Below, piece by piece: positions 27,176-35,761 of a stretch of DNA of 44,162 bases (the stretch's first letter is position 1; every line of letters starts with the position of its first letter). The stretch is from Endomicrobium sp. Its GTDB lineage: Bacteria > Elusimicrobiota > Endomicrobiia > Endomicrobiales > Endomicrobiaceae. Location of the stretch: positions 1 through 44,162 of the forward strand of contig JAISUD010000015.1 in the NCBI GenBank assembly GCA_031272265.1. The letters run 5' to 3'. The position numbers and the translations under genes were made by a program. A model generated the notes under the pieces. It worked only from the letters and a program-made list of their open reading frames with translations. It was not told the origin of the DNA and did no database searches.

Positions 27176-27281
27176 ACGAAACTTTATCGGCGATGAAACA
27201 TTAGTAATACTTAGTTTATTAAACTAAAATCCTTATTGTAAAATAATAAATTTGGTGTTTCTTTTTTATAACTTTAAAACT

Positions 27282-27602
27282 ATGAGTGTGTTATTTTTTG
27301 CTTTAAAATTTTTTCATTATGTGGTATGCGTTGGCTTGATTATTATAGTTATTCTTCAAGCGGGAAAAGGTGGAATTGTGAGCGGACGGGGTATTTTTGT
27401 AAGCGGTGGTGGCTCGGATCAAATTTTTAATGCTCCTTCTGGAATGGCTTTTATAAATAAAGTGACTATTTTTATGCTCTGCGTATTTTTCTGTACATCT
27501 TTACTCCTTGCAAGATTCTCTGCGAATATAAATGAAGACTCAGTTGTTAGAAGCATATCAGATGTTCCTGTAAGAGTTTCAGCGGAATCTGCAAACAGTT
27601 AA
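27282..27602 (+). CDS. secG: Protein translocase subunit SecG
   Basis: 106 aa from ATG 27282; the track start at 27252 adds ten residues without support. SecG is the auxiliary membrane subunit of SecYEG. Two helices (FFHYVVCVGLIIIVILQAG and INKVTIFMLCVFFCTSLLL) flank the conserved cytoplasmic loop with GKGG. It follows pgk, as in the common gap-pgk-tpiA-secG order, but tpiA is missing between them. Two tRNA genes follow directly. Confidence 0.92.
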   Translation: MSVLFFALKFFHYVVCVGLIIIVILQAGKGGIVSGRGIFVSGGGSDQIFNAPSGMAFINKVTIFMLCVFFCTSLLLARFSANINEDSVVRSISDVPVRVSAESANS

Positions 27603-27623
27603 AGTATGACGTGATGTTGATTT

Positions 27624-27705
27624 GCTGGGGTGGCGGAACTGGCATACGCGCACGTTTGAGGGGCGTGTCCTTAACCGGATGCGGGTTCAATTCCCGCCCT
27701 CAGCA
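27624..27705 (+). tRNA. tRNA-Leu (anticodon GAG)
   Basis: Acceptor GCTGGGG/CCTCAGC with one G-T pair and discriminator A; anticodon stem CACGT/GCGTG around TTGAGGG (GAG); a variable arm (TCCTTAACCGGA) as in class II tRNAs; and T arm GCGGG-TTCAATT-CCCGC. CCA is not encoded. It lies 21 bases after secG. Confidence 0.95.
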
Positions 27706-27791
27706 TTATATATAATAGACATATTTCAGAGGGCGCCAATTCACCAGCGTTAATATACATAGATGCATTTTAGTGTGACTGATGAACTTTC

Positions 27792-27863
27792 GCGGGTGTA
27801 GTTCAGTGGTAGAACGTCTCGTTGCCAACGAGAAGGTCGTGGGTTCAAGTCCCATCGCCCGCT
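27792..27863 (+). tRNA. tRNA-Gly (anticodon GCC)
   Basis: Acceptor GCGGGTG/CGCCCGC with discriminator T; anticodon stem CTCGT/ACGAG around TGCCA-type loop (anticodon GCC); T arm GTGGG-TTCAAGT-CCCAT. CCA is not encoded. A T run (cttttttg) follows directly. The defence-type island begins immediately downstream of this tRNA. Confidence 0.95.
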
Positions 27864-27881
27864 TTTTTGATCAGACAAGTT

Positions 27882-29390
27882 TTACGATATATCAGGATAT
27901 TCTTTAAAGACAGCTTTATTGATTTGTTCTAAGGGAGTTCTCCAAATCTTTAAGTCTTTTCTAATACGTTCACACTCTATTTGTTGTTTATCAGTCCATT
28001 GTGAACAATCTATAAGCAATGCTGAAATTATATATGTAGTTTGAATGTTTAACAACGGCTCCAGTGCAATGCCTATTACTCTTTTTATATTCATTTCAGG
28101 TTTTTCAGAAACAAATTTTGATTTTAAACACATTCCATACTTTTCTAAACAAAATTTAATTTTGTATCTATAGACTTCATATGGCTCAGCTGATTGTTTT
28201 TGCAACTGTAAAAAAAAGTAAATTTGTTCATTGTTATTATCTATTAGTCCAAGCGTTTCATAAATCTTTAAATTATCAGTTATCGTGGGGGGGGTTATTG
28301 TTGGGTATGGATATGAATTAATTGCGTCTTCTATTCCTTTGGACAAAACTCTCCTCGCTGTTCTGTTTTCTAAAGCCATATATCTAATCGCACCTTCGTG
28401 CGTGCTAAGATCGGGCTCTAAAATTGCAGTTCCATTTAGTATGTTTTTTGCTGTTCCTCGTATTAATTTATCCCATATATAACTAATTTTATTAGCTTGT
28501 TTTTTTGCCAGATATTCAGGACTTTTTTTAAATTCTTCCCAATCTTCTTCTGCAAACATAAGCGTATCAGAATTTTTAAACTTCTCGTATTCGTCCATAT
28601 TTAAAAAAGTGTGCCTATTCCTCTCTTTGTCAAAATTTTTGACATAATTATATAATAAATCTTCCTCGCCTGTATAAATTAAAGTTGATTTAAATTTTCT
28701 AATAAATACTTCCTTTTCTTCAAGATAGTCAACGAAATCTCTCAATGTATCTAATTCTCTTGAAATAAAAGTGAAGGAAAAGTTGTCAAATACATGGGCG
28801 AATGTTTTGCTTTTATCATAATCGGTGGTAAAAAACAATGATTCCCCCATCATAGATTCATATTCATAAAGATCTGTTGAAAATTGCAGACTGCTTGTGC
28901 ATTTACCTCCGAAAAATTTCTTGCAAGCTTCTGTTGCCCCGTTAGCTATACAAATCAGGTGAATTTTCATATTTTTACTAGAGGGAATAGATATAGGCAG
29001 CTTTTGAGTGCACTTTGGATCTAAAAAAATCTCGTTTGGGAAGTTTCTAATTCTATATTCGGCTCCTCTTAATTGCTTTATAGATTTTAAAATTGCTTTT
29101 TTATGCCATCTTTCCCAAGCTAGACTTAAATCTTTTGGAATATCAAGTTTTGGTCCTTTGTCTGAAAGTTTTATGCATTTCAAAGGTATTACTTTTGAAT
29201 CGTCAAATTTTATTTTTTTGTCTGAAAATATTAAAATATGATTGTCGCAGACAACTAGTAAATCAGTTAATTCTTTTCCTTTTTCATAATATACATTCGG
29301 ATAACTCCACAACTTGAGAAAGATATTTTTTCCTAATCGCGCTAGTTTCCTTTCGCTTTTATTTGTTCCTTCTGATTTTTTTATTTCCAT
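27882..29390 (-). CDS. Unrecognised 502-aa protein, nuclease-like N-terminus
   Basis: A near-perfect SD (AAGGAGGTG) precedes the ATG, and the 1.5-kb frame is open. The N-terminal part reads FLKLWSYPNVYYEKGKELTDLLVVCDNHILIFSDKKI. The order Glu40, Asp43, hydrophobic strand, Asp57-x-Lys59 could be a PD-(D/E)xK nuclease core, and the KELTDLLVV...ILIFSDK pattern recalls a widespread uncharacterised bacterial family. The middle is acidic and helical (EEDWEEFKKSPEYLAKKQ), and the end has no known motif. No signal peptide. It lies beside an adenine methylase and a broken restriction gene, so a defence role is possible but unproven. Confidence 0.7.
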   Translation of the reverse strand: MEIKKSEGTNKSERKLARLGKNIFLKLWSYPNVYYEKGKELTDLLVVCDNHILIFSDKKIKFDDSKVIPLKCIKLSDKGPKLDIPKDLSLAWERWHKKAILKSIKQLRGAEYRIRNFPNEIFLDPKCTQKLPISIPSSKNMKIHLICIANGATEACKKFFGGKCTSSLQFSTDLYEYESMMGESLFFTTDYDKSKTFAHVFDNFSFTFISRELDTLRDFVDYLEEKEVFIRKFKSTLIYTGEEDLLYNYVKNFDKERNRHTFLNMDEYEKFKNSDTLMFAEEDWEEFKKSPEYLAKKQANKISYIWDKLIRGTAKNILNGTAILEPDLSTHEGAIRYMALENRTARRVLSKGIEDAINSYPYPTITPPTITDNLKIYETLGLIDNNNEQIYFFLQLQKQSAEPYEVYRYKIKFCLEKYGMCLKSKFVSEKPEMNIKRVIGIALEPLLNIQTTYIISALLIDCSQWTDKQQIECERIRKDLKIWRTPLEQINKAVFKEYPDIS

Positions 29391-29777
29391 AACACCTCCT
29401 TTTACAGAATGATTTTGATTCTATCATATTTCATTTTTCATTGTTCAAGAGTTATTTATTTTATAATATATGTATTTATATTATAAAAGCGGTTTTAGTG
29501 TGAAAACTTCACATTATTTAAGTTAAAAGCTAGTCGGTTTTAAGAACGACTGGTTTACGGTGCTTTACTCATTTATAGCGATTTTTATGCAACTAAATAT
29601 AAATATTTAATTTGTTTCATAATGATTTAATGGTTTTGTAGATTTTATATTTTTGTATTATTAATAAATTGGGATATTATATATCAACGAGATTTGTACT
29701 AAAATTAAATATGTATTTTTTGACAATCATCGCTGATTCAGTTTCCCGACAACAATGTATAGATAAAGCTTAAAGTT
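29391..29777. other. Regulatory-looking gap before the methylase
   Basis: 387 bases between divergent genes. TGTGAA-AAC-TTCACA (29499-29513) is a perfect small operator-like palindrome. AGTCG-gttttaagaa-CGACT (29532-29551) is a second hairpin. Restriction-modification genes are often controlled by such operators, but no controller (C) protein is seen. No gene is supported here. Confidence 0.45.
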
Positions 29778-30743
29778 ATGGGGTTTGAATATATGACGGG
29801 CAGGTTAGCTGAGAAAGAATTTAATGCATGTTCTTTTAGAAAGAATATTTTTTTGAATTCGCTGAAAAATTCCAGCGGTAAAATTAAATATAGAAGATAT
29901 TTAGGTTCCCCTTTGAGGTATCCGGGAGGCAAAAGTCTTGCAGTAGGTCTGGTAGTTGAATTAATACCTGATAATATTAAAAAACTTGTTTCCCCATTTT
30001 TTGGCGGAGGTTCTATTGAAATCGCTTGCAGCAAAGAGCTGGAAATGGAAGTTATAGGCTATGATGTTTTTGATATTTTGATTAATTATTGGCAGGTACA
30101 GATACATAAACCGCGGAAATTATATAAAAAATTGAGTAAACTTAGTCCTACAAAAGAGAACTATTTAAGAATAAAAGAAACGTTAAAAAAATATTGGAAT
30201 AAAGAAGTCGTTTTAAATAGTTTGGATTTGGCAAGCTTCTATTTTTTTAATTATAATTTGTCTTACGGGCCTGGTTTTCTTGGTTGGATGTCTTCTATTT
30301 ATCAAGATGAGAAAAAATATAAGACTACGCTTGACAAGGTTAAAAATTTTGCTCCTAAGAATCTAGCTGTCTTTTGTGATACGTTTGAAAATACTATACC
30401 AAAGCATAAGAACGATTTTCTATATTGCGACCCGCCGTATTTTTTAGAAGGTGACAGCAAAATGTTTAAAGGTATTTATCCGCAGAGAAATTTTCCCGTG
30501 CACCATAAAGGTTTTAATCATGATTTATTATGTGAGTTATTGAAAAGTCATAAGGGCGGTTTTATTTTATCTTATAATGATTGTAGCGACATTAGAGAGA
30601 TGTATAGGGATTATGAAATCGTTAAGGTACAATGGCAGTATACGTTAGGACAGGGCGAAAAAAGGATAGGGAAAAATAGAATAAAAAGTGGGACGAACAG
30701 CAATATTAAAAGATCACATGAAATATTAATTTTGGGAGTATGA
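29778..30743 (+). CDS. D12-class N6-adenine DNA methyltransferase
   Basis: 321 aa. The order is that of the alpha/D12 (Dam-like) class: SPLRYPGGKS (about 44-53), the SAM-binding FFGGGSIEIA (about 74-83) with an acidic GYDVFD, and catalytic DPPY at 218-221. It also has the C-terminal LSYNDCSDIREMY. The 40 residues before SPLRYPGG are extra for the class and weakly supported by the start context, so a later start is possible. The stop abuts the ATG of a broken restriction endonuclease, so this was a type II system. Now it is an orphan methylase. Confidence 0.88.
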   Translation: MGFEYMTGRLAEKEFNACSFRKNIFLNSLKNSSGKIKYRRYLGSPLRYPGGKSLAVGLVVELIPDNIKKLVSPFFGGGSIEIACSKELEMEVIGYDVFDILINYWQVQIHKPRKLYKKLSKLSPTKENYLRIKETLKKYWNKEVVLNSLDLASFYFFNYNLSYGPGFLGWMSSIYQDEKKYKTTLDKVKNFAPKNLAVFCDTFENTIPKHKNDFLYCDPPYFLEGDSKMFKGIYPQRNFPVHHKGFNHDLLCELLKSHKGGFILSYNDCSDIREMYRDYEIVKVQWQYTLGQGEKRIGKNRIKSGTNSNIKRSHEILILGV

Positions 30744-31521
30744 ATGATATATAAAAAACGGGCGATGACGACTGAAAAAGCAAGAAAATGTCAGAAAGCA
30801 GGGTAATGACGACGCAAAAGAATTCGCGCGTTTGATAGGTTTAAAAGGTGATTACAGGAATGATTTAAAAGCAAAGAAAGATGTAGTTGATTTTAATGGT
30901 GATGCACATTCTATAAAAAGTGGGCAAAGTTATTGGCAAATATTTTTATACAGTGGCAGCAGATTTGAAACTGATAGTAGTTTTAAAACTATGAATGGCA
31001 TAGGTCAAATTATTTTAGATTGCATAAATGCAATTCCAAGTGATAGAACACAGTATTAACAAAGCAAGATTGATTGTAAAAATAAAATAGCGGTTTTTAT
31101 GGTGAAACTGAGAGAAAAATTGCAAGACAAGTATAGATTTGAAACATTTTTAAGAAAGGCTATTTTTGAAGGTACGCAGGTTAGTTATTTGACAGTAAAA
31201 CAAAATGGTAAATTTCACGTGTTTTGGCATGACGAAGTTATAAAAGTATTTTTAAATAAATTTGTGGTTACAAATTCTGGAAGCGTTAAAGGGTCAATTC
31301 CAAATCAAAAAGTTTTGTTTAAAATTGACGGGAAAAATTGCGGCGAAATTGAAATGAGAAACGGCGAACGCCACCATCATAAAGAAATGAAGTTTAGGCT
31401 TCATAAAAATAAGATATTCAATCTGCTAGTTTGTAATATAAAAGATACGAAAGATTATAATGCGGATAAAAAAATAGTTGTCTATGGAAAAGCGATTAAA
31501 AAAATTATCAAAAAGAATTAG
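30744..31521 (+). pseudogene. Type II restriction endonuclease, broken
   Basis: ATG 30744 follows the methylase stop directly. The frame MIYKKRAMTTEKARKCQKAG ends at TAA 30804; removing one T joins it to NDDAKEFARLIGLKG. That frame runs to an in-frame TAA (31057-31059) and is then open again to 31521. The stretch DVVDFNGDAHSIKSGQSYW resembles the PD-(D/S)xK nuclease core seen in restriction enzymes, with WQIFLYSGSR after it. With both a frameshift and a nonsense codon it is probably dead. The specificity is unknown. Track ORFs 30832 and 31099 are its pieces. Confidence 0.75.
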
Positions 31522-31606
31522 GATGAAGTATATGATCACTTCTCTTTTTTTTTATTGTACGTTTTATAAAAATTTATAGATTAAAAATTTTTGAAAAAGG
31601 TTATTT

Positions 31607-32929
31607 ATGTTGCCAAAAGTTGTTATAGTAGGCAGGCCTAATGTAGGTAAATCTACTCTTTTCAACAGGTTTATAGGTAAAAGAAAAAATATTGTTCACG
31701 AAATGTCCGGCACTACAAGGGATAGGAACGATTATGAAGTTCTTTGGAAGGATAAGAAGTTTATTATTACCGATACTGCAGGCTGGAGCGCAGATGTTTC
31801 GTCACTTTCAAAGAATATGTCTCGCCAGATAGATATTGCTATTGAAGAGGCAAATATAGTATTGTTTGTTGTGGACGGCAAGGCGGGCGTTCATCCGGTG
31901 GATTTTCAAATTGCCCGCAGACTTAGGCTTAGTCAAAAAAAAATAATTCTTGTTGTAAATAAAATAGATGGCCAGGCGGAAGAAGTAAAAGGATATGAAT
32001 TTTATGAACTCGGCTTTAAGAATATAATTTTCGTCTCTGCAAACCACGGCAGATGCATACATGACTTGTTAAATGAAATCTGGGAAAATATAGAATGTGA
32101 TAGAGAAACGAAAGAGACAGGAGAAATATTGAAAATTATTATTGTCGGAAGACCGAATGCAGGAAAATCCTCTTTTATTAATACTGTTGCTAAGGAAGAG
32201 AGAAGTATTGTTCACGATATTCCCGGTACGACAAGGGACTCGGTGGCGGTACATGTCCAAGTTGAAGATAGAGATTATATTTTAATAGATACTGCCGGAC
32301 TCCGCGGAGGTGGTAAGACTAAAGACGATATGGAATATTTGTCGTCTTTGAATACGAGTTATGCTATTGAAGATGCCGATGTTGCTGTTTTGTTTGCGGA
32401 CGCTTCGCAGGGTATAGGAGACAATGATATTAAAATCGCAAGACTTTTGCTTGAAAAAAAGAAGCCGGTCGTTATAGCTATTAATAAATGGGATATAATG
32501 GAAGGAAAAGAAGAAACCGCGAAGCGTTTCACGGGGCAAATAAGAAAAAGAGTAAAATTTATGAGTTGGGCGGATATTATTTTTATATCCGCGAAAACAG
32601 GGCAGAGATTAAATAAAGTGTTTAAAAAAGCAGAAGCGGTTTTTGAACAATATTCAAGGAGACTGAAACAAGACGAACTCAATGGCGTCATAAAAGATGT
32701 TGCAGGAAGAAAACCTTATGTAAGTAAAGGTAAAACTCTAAAACTTAAAGAGTGCTCTCAGGTGGCTTCAGAACCGCCTGTGTTTATTTTTTCAGTGAAT
32801 GATATAGCGCTTGTACATTTCTCTTATAAAAGATTCCTTGAAAACTCTTTAAGAGATAAATTCGGCTTTTGCGGCACTCCTATAATCTTAAAATTCAAAA
32901 GGTATTATAAAAAGGTAGGGATAAATTAA
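31607..32929 (+). CDS. der: Ribosome-assembly GTPase Der (EngA)
   Basis: 440 aa. Two tandem GTPase domains: G1 motifs GRPNVGKSTLFN (about residue 8) and GRPNAGKSSFIN (about 182), DTAGW and DTAGLRG switch regions, and NKID/NKWD specificity motifs. A C-terminal KH-like domain follows (PPVFIFSVNDIALVHFSYKRFLEN). Der is essential for 50S maturation. The stop is one base before the plsY start, so they form an operon. AAAGG precedes ATG. Confidence 0.96.
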   Translation: MLPKVVIVGRPNVGKSTLFNRFIGKRKNIVHEMSGTTRDRNDYEVLWKDKKFIITDTAGWSADVSSLSKNMSRQIDIAIEEANIVLFVVDGKAGVHPVDFQIARRLRLSQKKIILVVNKIDGQAEEVKGYEFYELGFKNIIFVSANHGRCIHDLLNEIWENIECDRETKETGEILKIIIVGRPNAGKSSFINTVAKEERSIVHDIPGTTRDSVAVHVQVEDRDYILIDTAGLRGGGKTKDDMEYLSSLNTSYAIEDADVAVLFADASQGIGDNDIKIARLLLEKKKPVVIAINKWDIMEGKEETAKRFTGQIRKRVKFMSWADIIFISAKTGQRLNKVFKKAEAVFEQYSRRLKQDELNGVIKDVAGRKPYVSKGKTLKLKECSQVASEPPVFIFSVNDIALVHFSYKRFLENSLRDKFGFCGTPIILKFKRYYKKVGIN

Positions 32930-32930
32930 A

Positions 32931-33545
32931 ATGTTGATAAAAATCTTATATGTTATTCTTGCGTACTTGTGCGGTTCAATTCCCTTTGCATATATTATTG
33001 CAAAGGTAGTTGGTAAAATTGACATACGCGAATTTGGTTCGGGCAATTCAGGAGCTACAAATATTTTCAGAGCATTAGGGAAAGGCCCGGCGATTTTAAC
33101 GTTTATAGCCGACACTCTAAAAGGTTTTGTTCCTGTATATTTTGCAAAGTTTATAGATGAGCGTTCTTTTTATATTTTAATTGTTGCCACCGGTATGATT
33201 ATAGGACATATATTTACGGTATTTTTGAAATTTAAAGGTGGCAAAGGCATTGCTGTAGGAGGAGGAGCGCTTTTAGCTTTCATGCCTCCTATAGGATCCC
33301 TGATAATATATCTGATTTTTGTTTTAGTGTTTGTGTCTTCAGGCTATGTCTCTTTAGGTTCAATATGCGCGGCTTTAATTTTTCCTTTAGTGTCTTATTT
33401 CTTAGGATATACTGAATTAAAGTGTGTGATCTTTACCTTCATTATAGCTCTTTTGATTGTTTATGCGCACAGAACAAATATCAAGAGATTGAAGGAAGGC
33501 TGTGAGAATAGGTTTGAAATATTTAAGAAGAAAAAATCGCGCTGA
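32931..33545 (+). CDS. plsY: Acyl-phosphate glycerol-3-phosphate acyltransferase
   Basis: 204 aa, integral membrane enzyme that acylates glycerol 3-phosphate with acyl-phosphate, the first step of phospholipid synthesis. The motifs GSGNSGATNIFRALGK, FKGGKGIAVGGG and the late RTNIKRLKEGCENRF are diagnostic. Five or so membrane helices are visible. The neighbour order der-plsY is widely conserved. Confidence 0.95.
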   Translation: MLIKILYVILAYLCGSIPFAYIIAKVVGKIDIREFGSGNSGATNIFRALGKGPAILTFIADTLKGFVPVYFAKFIDERSFYILIVATGMIIGHIFTVFLKFKGGKGIAVGGGALLAFMPPIGSLIIYLIFVLVFVSSGYVSLGSICAALIFPLVSYFLGYTELKCVIFTFIIALLIVYAHRTNIKRLKEGCENRFEIFKKKKSR

Positions 33546-33573
33546 AATTTGCGTTTTATATTTATAAAAGTTT

Positions 33574-33813
33574 ATGGGATCAAATCATCTCACTCTTTTT
33601 TTTGGGGAAGACGGTTTTTCTTTGGTAAATGTATGTATAGATAATAGTTCAAGAGTGGTCACGTTGAATTTGTATATGACAGATAAATTGGACGCTTTTA
33701 TGTAGGACGGGAAGATCTGCTTGAAACTGCCGGCCACTGATAGTACACAAACACGTATTTTAAATTGGATTCAAAAAATATACGCTCGCGTTGTTTTATA
33801 TTTTCAGCTCTAA
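33574..33813 (+). pseudogene. Short remnant with in-frame stop
   Basis: ATG 33574 opens MGSNHLTLFFGEDGFSLVNV; an in-frame TAG (33703-33705) interrupts, and the frame then continues 36 codons to TAA 33811. I do not recognise the product. It lies between plsY and the HU gene and may be the remains of a larger gene. Confidence 0.35.
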
Positions 33814-33843
33814 AATTCTAAAAGTGTAATTATAGGTGGATTA

Positions 33844-34116
33844 ATGACAAAAAATGATATAGTAGCAGCATTGTCAAAAGTTTTGAGCTCAAAGAAAGAG
33901 GCGCATAAGGCAGTAAATAAAGTTTTTGAGGAGATAACAAATTCCTTGAAGAATGGCGGTAAAGTTGTTATAACCGGTTTTGGGAGTTTCAATGTATTTG
34001 AGACAAAAATAAAAAAAGGAAGAAATCCTAAAACAGGCGAGAAACTTTTTATCGCTCCTATGAAAAGAGTAAGATTTAGACAATCTAAGAATTTTTTAAC
34101 TGATATTAAGAGATAG
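33844..34116 (+). CDS. HU/IHF-family DNA-binding protein
   Basis: 90 aa, typical length. MTKNDIVAALSKVLSSKKEAHKAVNKVFEEI forms the helical part. GKVVITGFGSFNVFETKIKKGRNPKTGE matches the beta-arm region with the RNPKTGE signature, and it ends KRVRFRQSKNF. AGGTGG lies 6 bases before ATG. It packages and bends DNA. HU and IHF cannot be told apart by sequence alone here. The MerR gene follows after three bases. Confidence 0.93.
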   Translation: MTKNDIVAALSKVLSSKKEAHKAVNKVFEEITNSLKNGGKVVITGFGSFNVFETKIKKGRNPKTGEKLFIAPMKRVRFRQSKNFLTDIKR

Positions 34117-34119
34117 CAA

Positions 34120-34494
34120 ATGCTTGAAGTTCCGCCGCTGCCTGATAAGGAGTATTTTACCATAGGTGAAGTCTCTCAGATAACGTTTGTTCCAAAGTAT
34201 ACTTTAAGGTATTGGGAAAGCGAGTTTAATCTGCTGCGTCCTGTTAGAAAAAGTTCAGGTCAAAGAAGGTATAGCGCACAAGAAGTAGAGTTAGTTTTTA
34301 AGATTAAGGATTTGCTATATAATAAAAAATATACGATTAAAGGCGTTAAAAAATATCTGACAGGCGGTAAGCGTAAAAAACTAGTAGACTTACAGACAAA
34401 TTTAGGTTTAGATTTGGAACATATGCCGGATTCTAAATTTTTAAGAGATATAAAACATGAGCTTAAACATGTTTTAAAGCTTTTAAAAGTGTAA
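34120..34494 (+). CDS. MerR-family transcriptional regulator
   Basis: 124 aa. The N-terminal winged-helix domain (YFTIGEVSQITFVPKYTLRYWESEFNLLRPVRKSSGQRRYSAQEVELVFKI) is typical of MerR. The C-terminal part is short, with no Cys pair for metal and no drug-binding domain. This resembles the short MerR-type regulators often found beside HU/IHF genes and upstream of a tRNA-Pro. The target is unknown. Confidence 0.9.
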   Translation: MLEVPPLPDKEYFTIGEVSQITFVPKYTLRYWESEFNLLRPVRKSSGQRRYSAQEVELVFKIKDLLYNKKYTIKGVKKYLTGGKRKKLVDLQTNLGLDLEHMPDSKFLRDIKHELKHVLKLLKV

Positions 34495-34561
34495 ATATGA
34501 GGATATTAACGCGCCATTGATGTTGTTAGATTGTTATTATGGTGTTGATTTTATTTCTTGT

Positions 34562-34635
34562 CGGGGTGTAGCGCAGGTGGCTAGCGCACTCCCTTGGGGT
34601 GGGAGAGGTCGCTGGTTCAAATCCAGTCGCCCCGA
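34562..34635 (+). tRNA. tRNA-Pro (anticodon GGG)
   Basis: Acceptor CGGGGTG/CGCCCCG with discriminator A; anticodon stem CTCCC/GGGAG around TTGGGGT (anticodon GGG); D arm with GCGCAGGTGGCTAGCGC; T arm CTGG-TTCAAAT-CCAG. CCA is not encoded. Confidence 0.96.
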
Positions 34636-34681
34636 TTTTGAAATAATATTGTGATTTAAATGAGAGAGGCAATGACTAGTT

Positions 34682-35473
34682 TTGGCGCTTTTGCCTAAGA
34701 GAAATTATTTTGAATTTATATTAAGATATTTAAAATTTTTACTAGTTTTTATTGTACTTTCTATAATTCCGTTGTTATTTATTTTAAGTGTCAATCTCAC
34801 CTAAATGATATGAATAAAAAAGCTCAGAAAGTTGTAAAAGAGTGGATTGAAGAAAGACTGGATATTTCAGAAGTAAAAAAGTAAATTGAAGAAGAAAGGG
34901 TAGATATTTTAAAAGAAGTACTGAAAGTAATAAATTCTGAGCGCTTACAGAAATGGATTGAAGAGGAAGGGAAAAGACTGAAAGGACTAGATGTAAAAGA
35001 ATTGTTGTCAAAAATCATTCAAAATGTAACCGCTGAGGATTTTTGTATTTATATTATGGAGCATGAAGATAGTTCAACTAAAATTTATGCGTCTTTTGAA
35101 AGGATTTTGGATCGTATTAACAATTTAAATAAATGCAAGTTATATACTTGGTTGTTAATAAAGGTTACATTTCTTGCAGTATTTATTTGTTTATGTGCTT
35201 TCTTTTCTTGCAATTTTCAACAGATTTTTATTATTGTTATCTTTTAATATAGGATTGTTAATAACTTTTATACTATCATCTATTTTGATTTTGTCGTGAT
35301 CTATTTTACTAGCAGACGGTATATATTATCTGACGTCATATTTTATGGGATATTATTACCCTAAAATTTTACTGGCAATTGTTGTGGCAGGTATAGAAGG
35401 TTTTATATCTTTGTTGGTAAACATATTTAAGAAGATTCCTAGGGAGAATATTATTATTGAATATTCTGTGTAG
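34682..35473 (+). pseudogene. Membrane protein with coiled-coil domain, decayed
   Basis: From TTG 34682 the sequence reads a membrane anchor (FLLVFIVLSIIPLLFILSV) to TAA 34802. In the next frame, MNKKAQKVVKEWIEERLDIS begins a repetitive helical region with a stop at 34882. It continues IEEERVDILKEVLKVINSERLQKWIEEEGKRL, then AEDFCIYIMEHEDSSTKIY, and a second helix (LIKVTFLAVFICLCAFF). A third frame gives more helices (GLLITFILSSILIL, KILLAIVVAGIEGFISLLV), ending at TAG 35471. WIEE.R/WIEEEGKR is repeated. I do not recognise the family. Probably one gene of about 260 aa with three breaks. Confidence 0.55.
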
Positions 35474-35761
35474 GAAAAAGTGAGGATTTTGATTCTATTC
35501 GTTTATTAGTTTATCAACATTCTGTTGAGTAAAATTTATATGGCGTTGTTGATGTACAGCGTGGGGCTTATTTGCGCACCAGTGCTAATGAGATAATGAA
35601 CATAAATATGGTGATATAAATATAGGGATTGATAAAAACGGCGCAGGAGATCTGCCTCAGACTTGCAGAAAGGGCAGCGGATAAAAGCCGAAGCGAATGT
35701 ATAGAGATTAAAATTATTGAATGAGATAAAGTGAGTGTTCGGCGTTTGAGAGTTATTACGA
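35474..35761. other. Intergenic region before radA
   Basis: About 290 bases. A short stretch reads VVDVQRGAYLRTSANEIMN before stops and may be the last trace of a gene. Nothing else is recognisable. Confidence 0.4.

Noticed and set aside
34562-35473. Integrated element at tRNA-Pro
   Set aside because: No integrase, no duplicated tRNA 3' end and no matching attachment repeat downstream.
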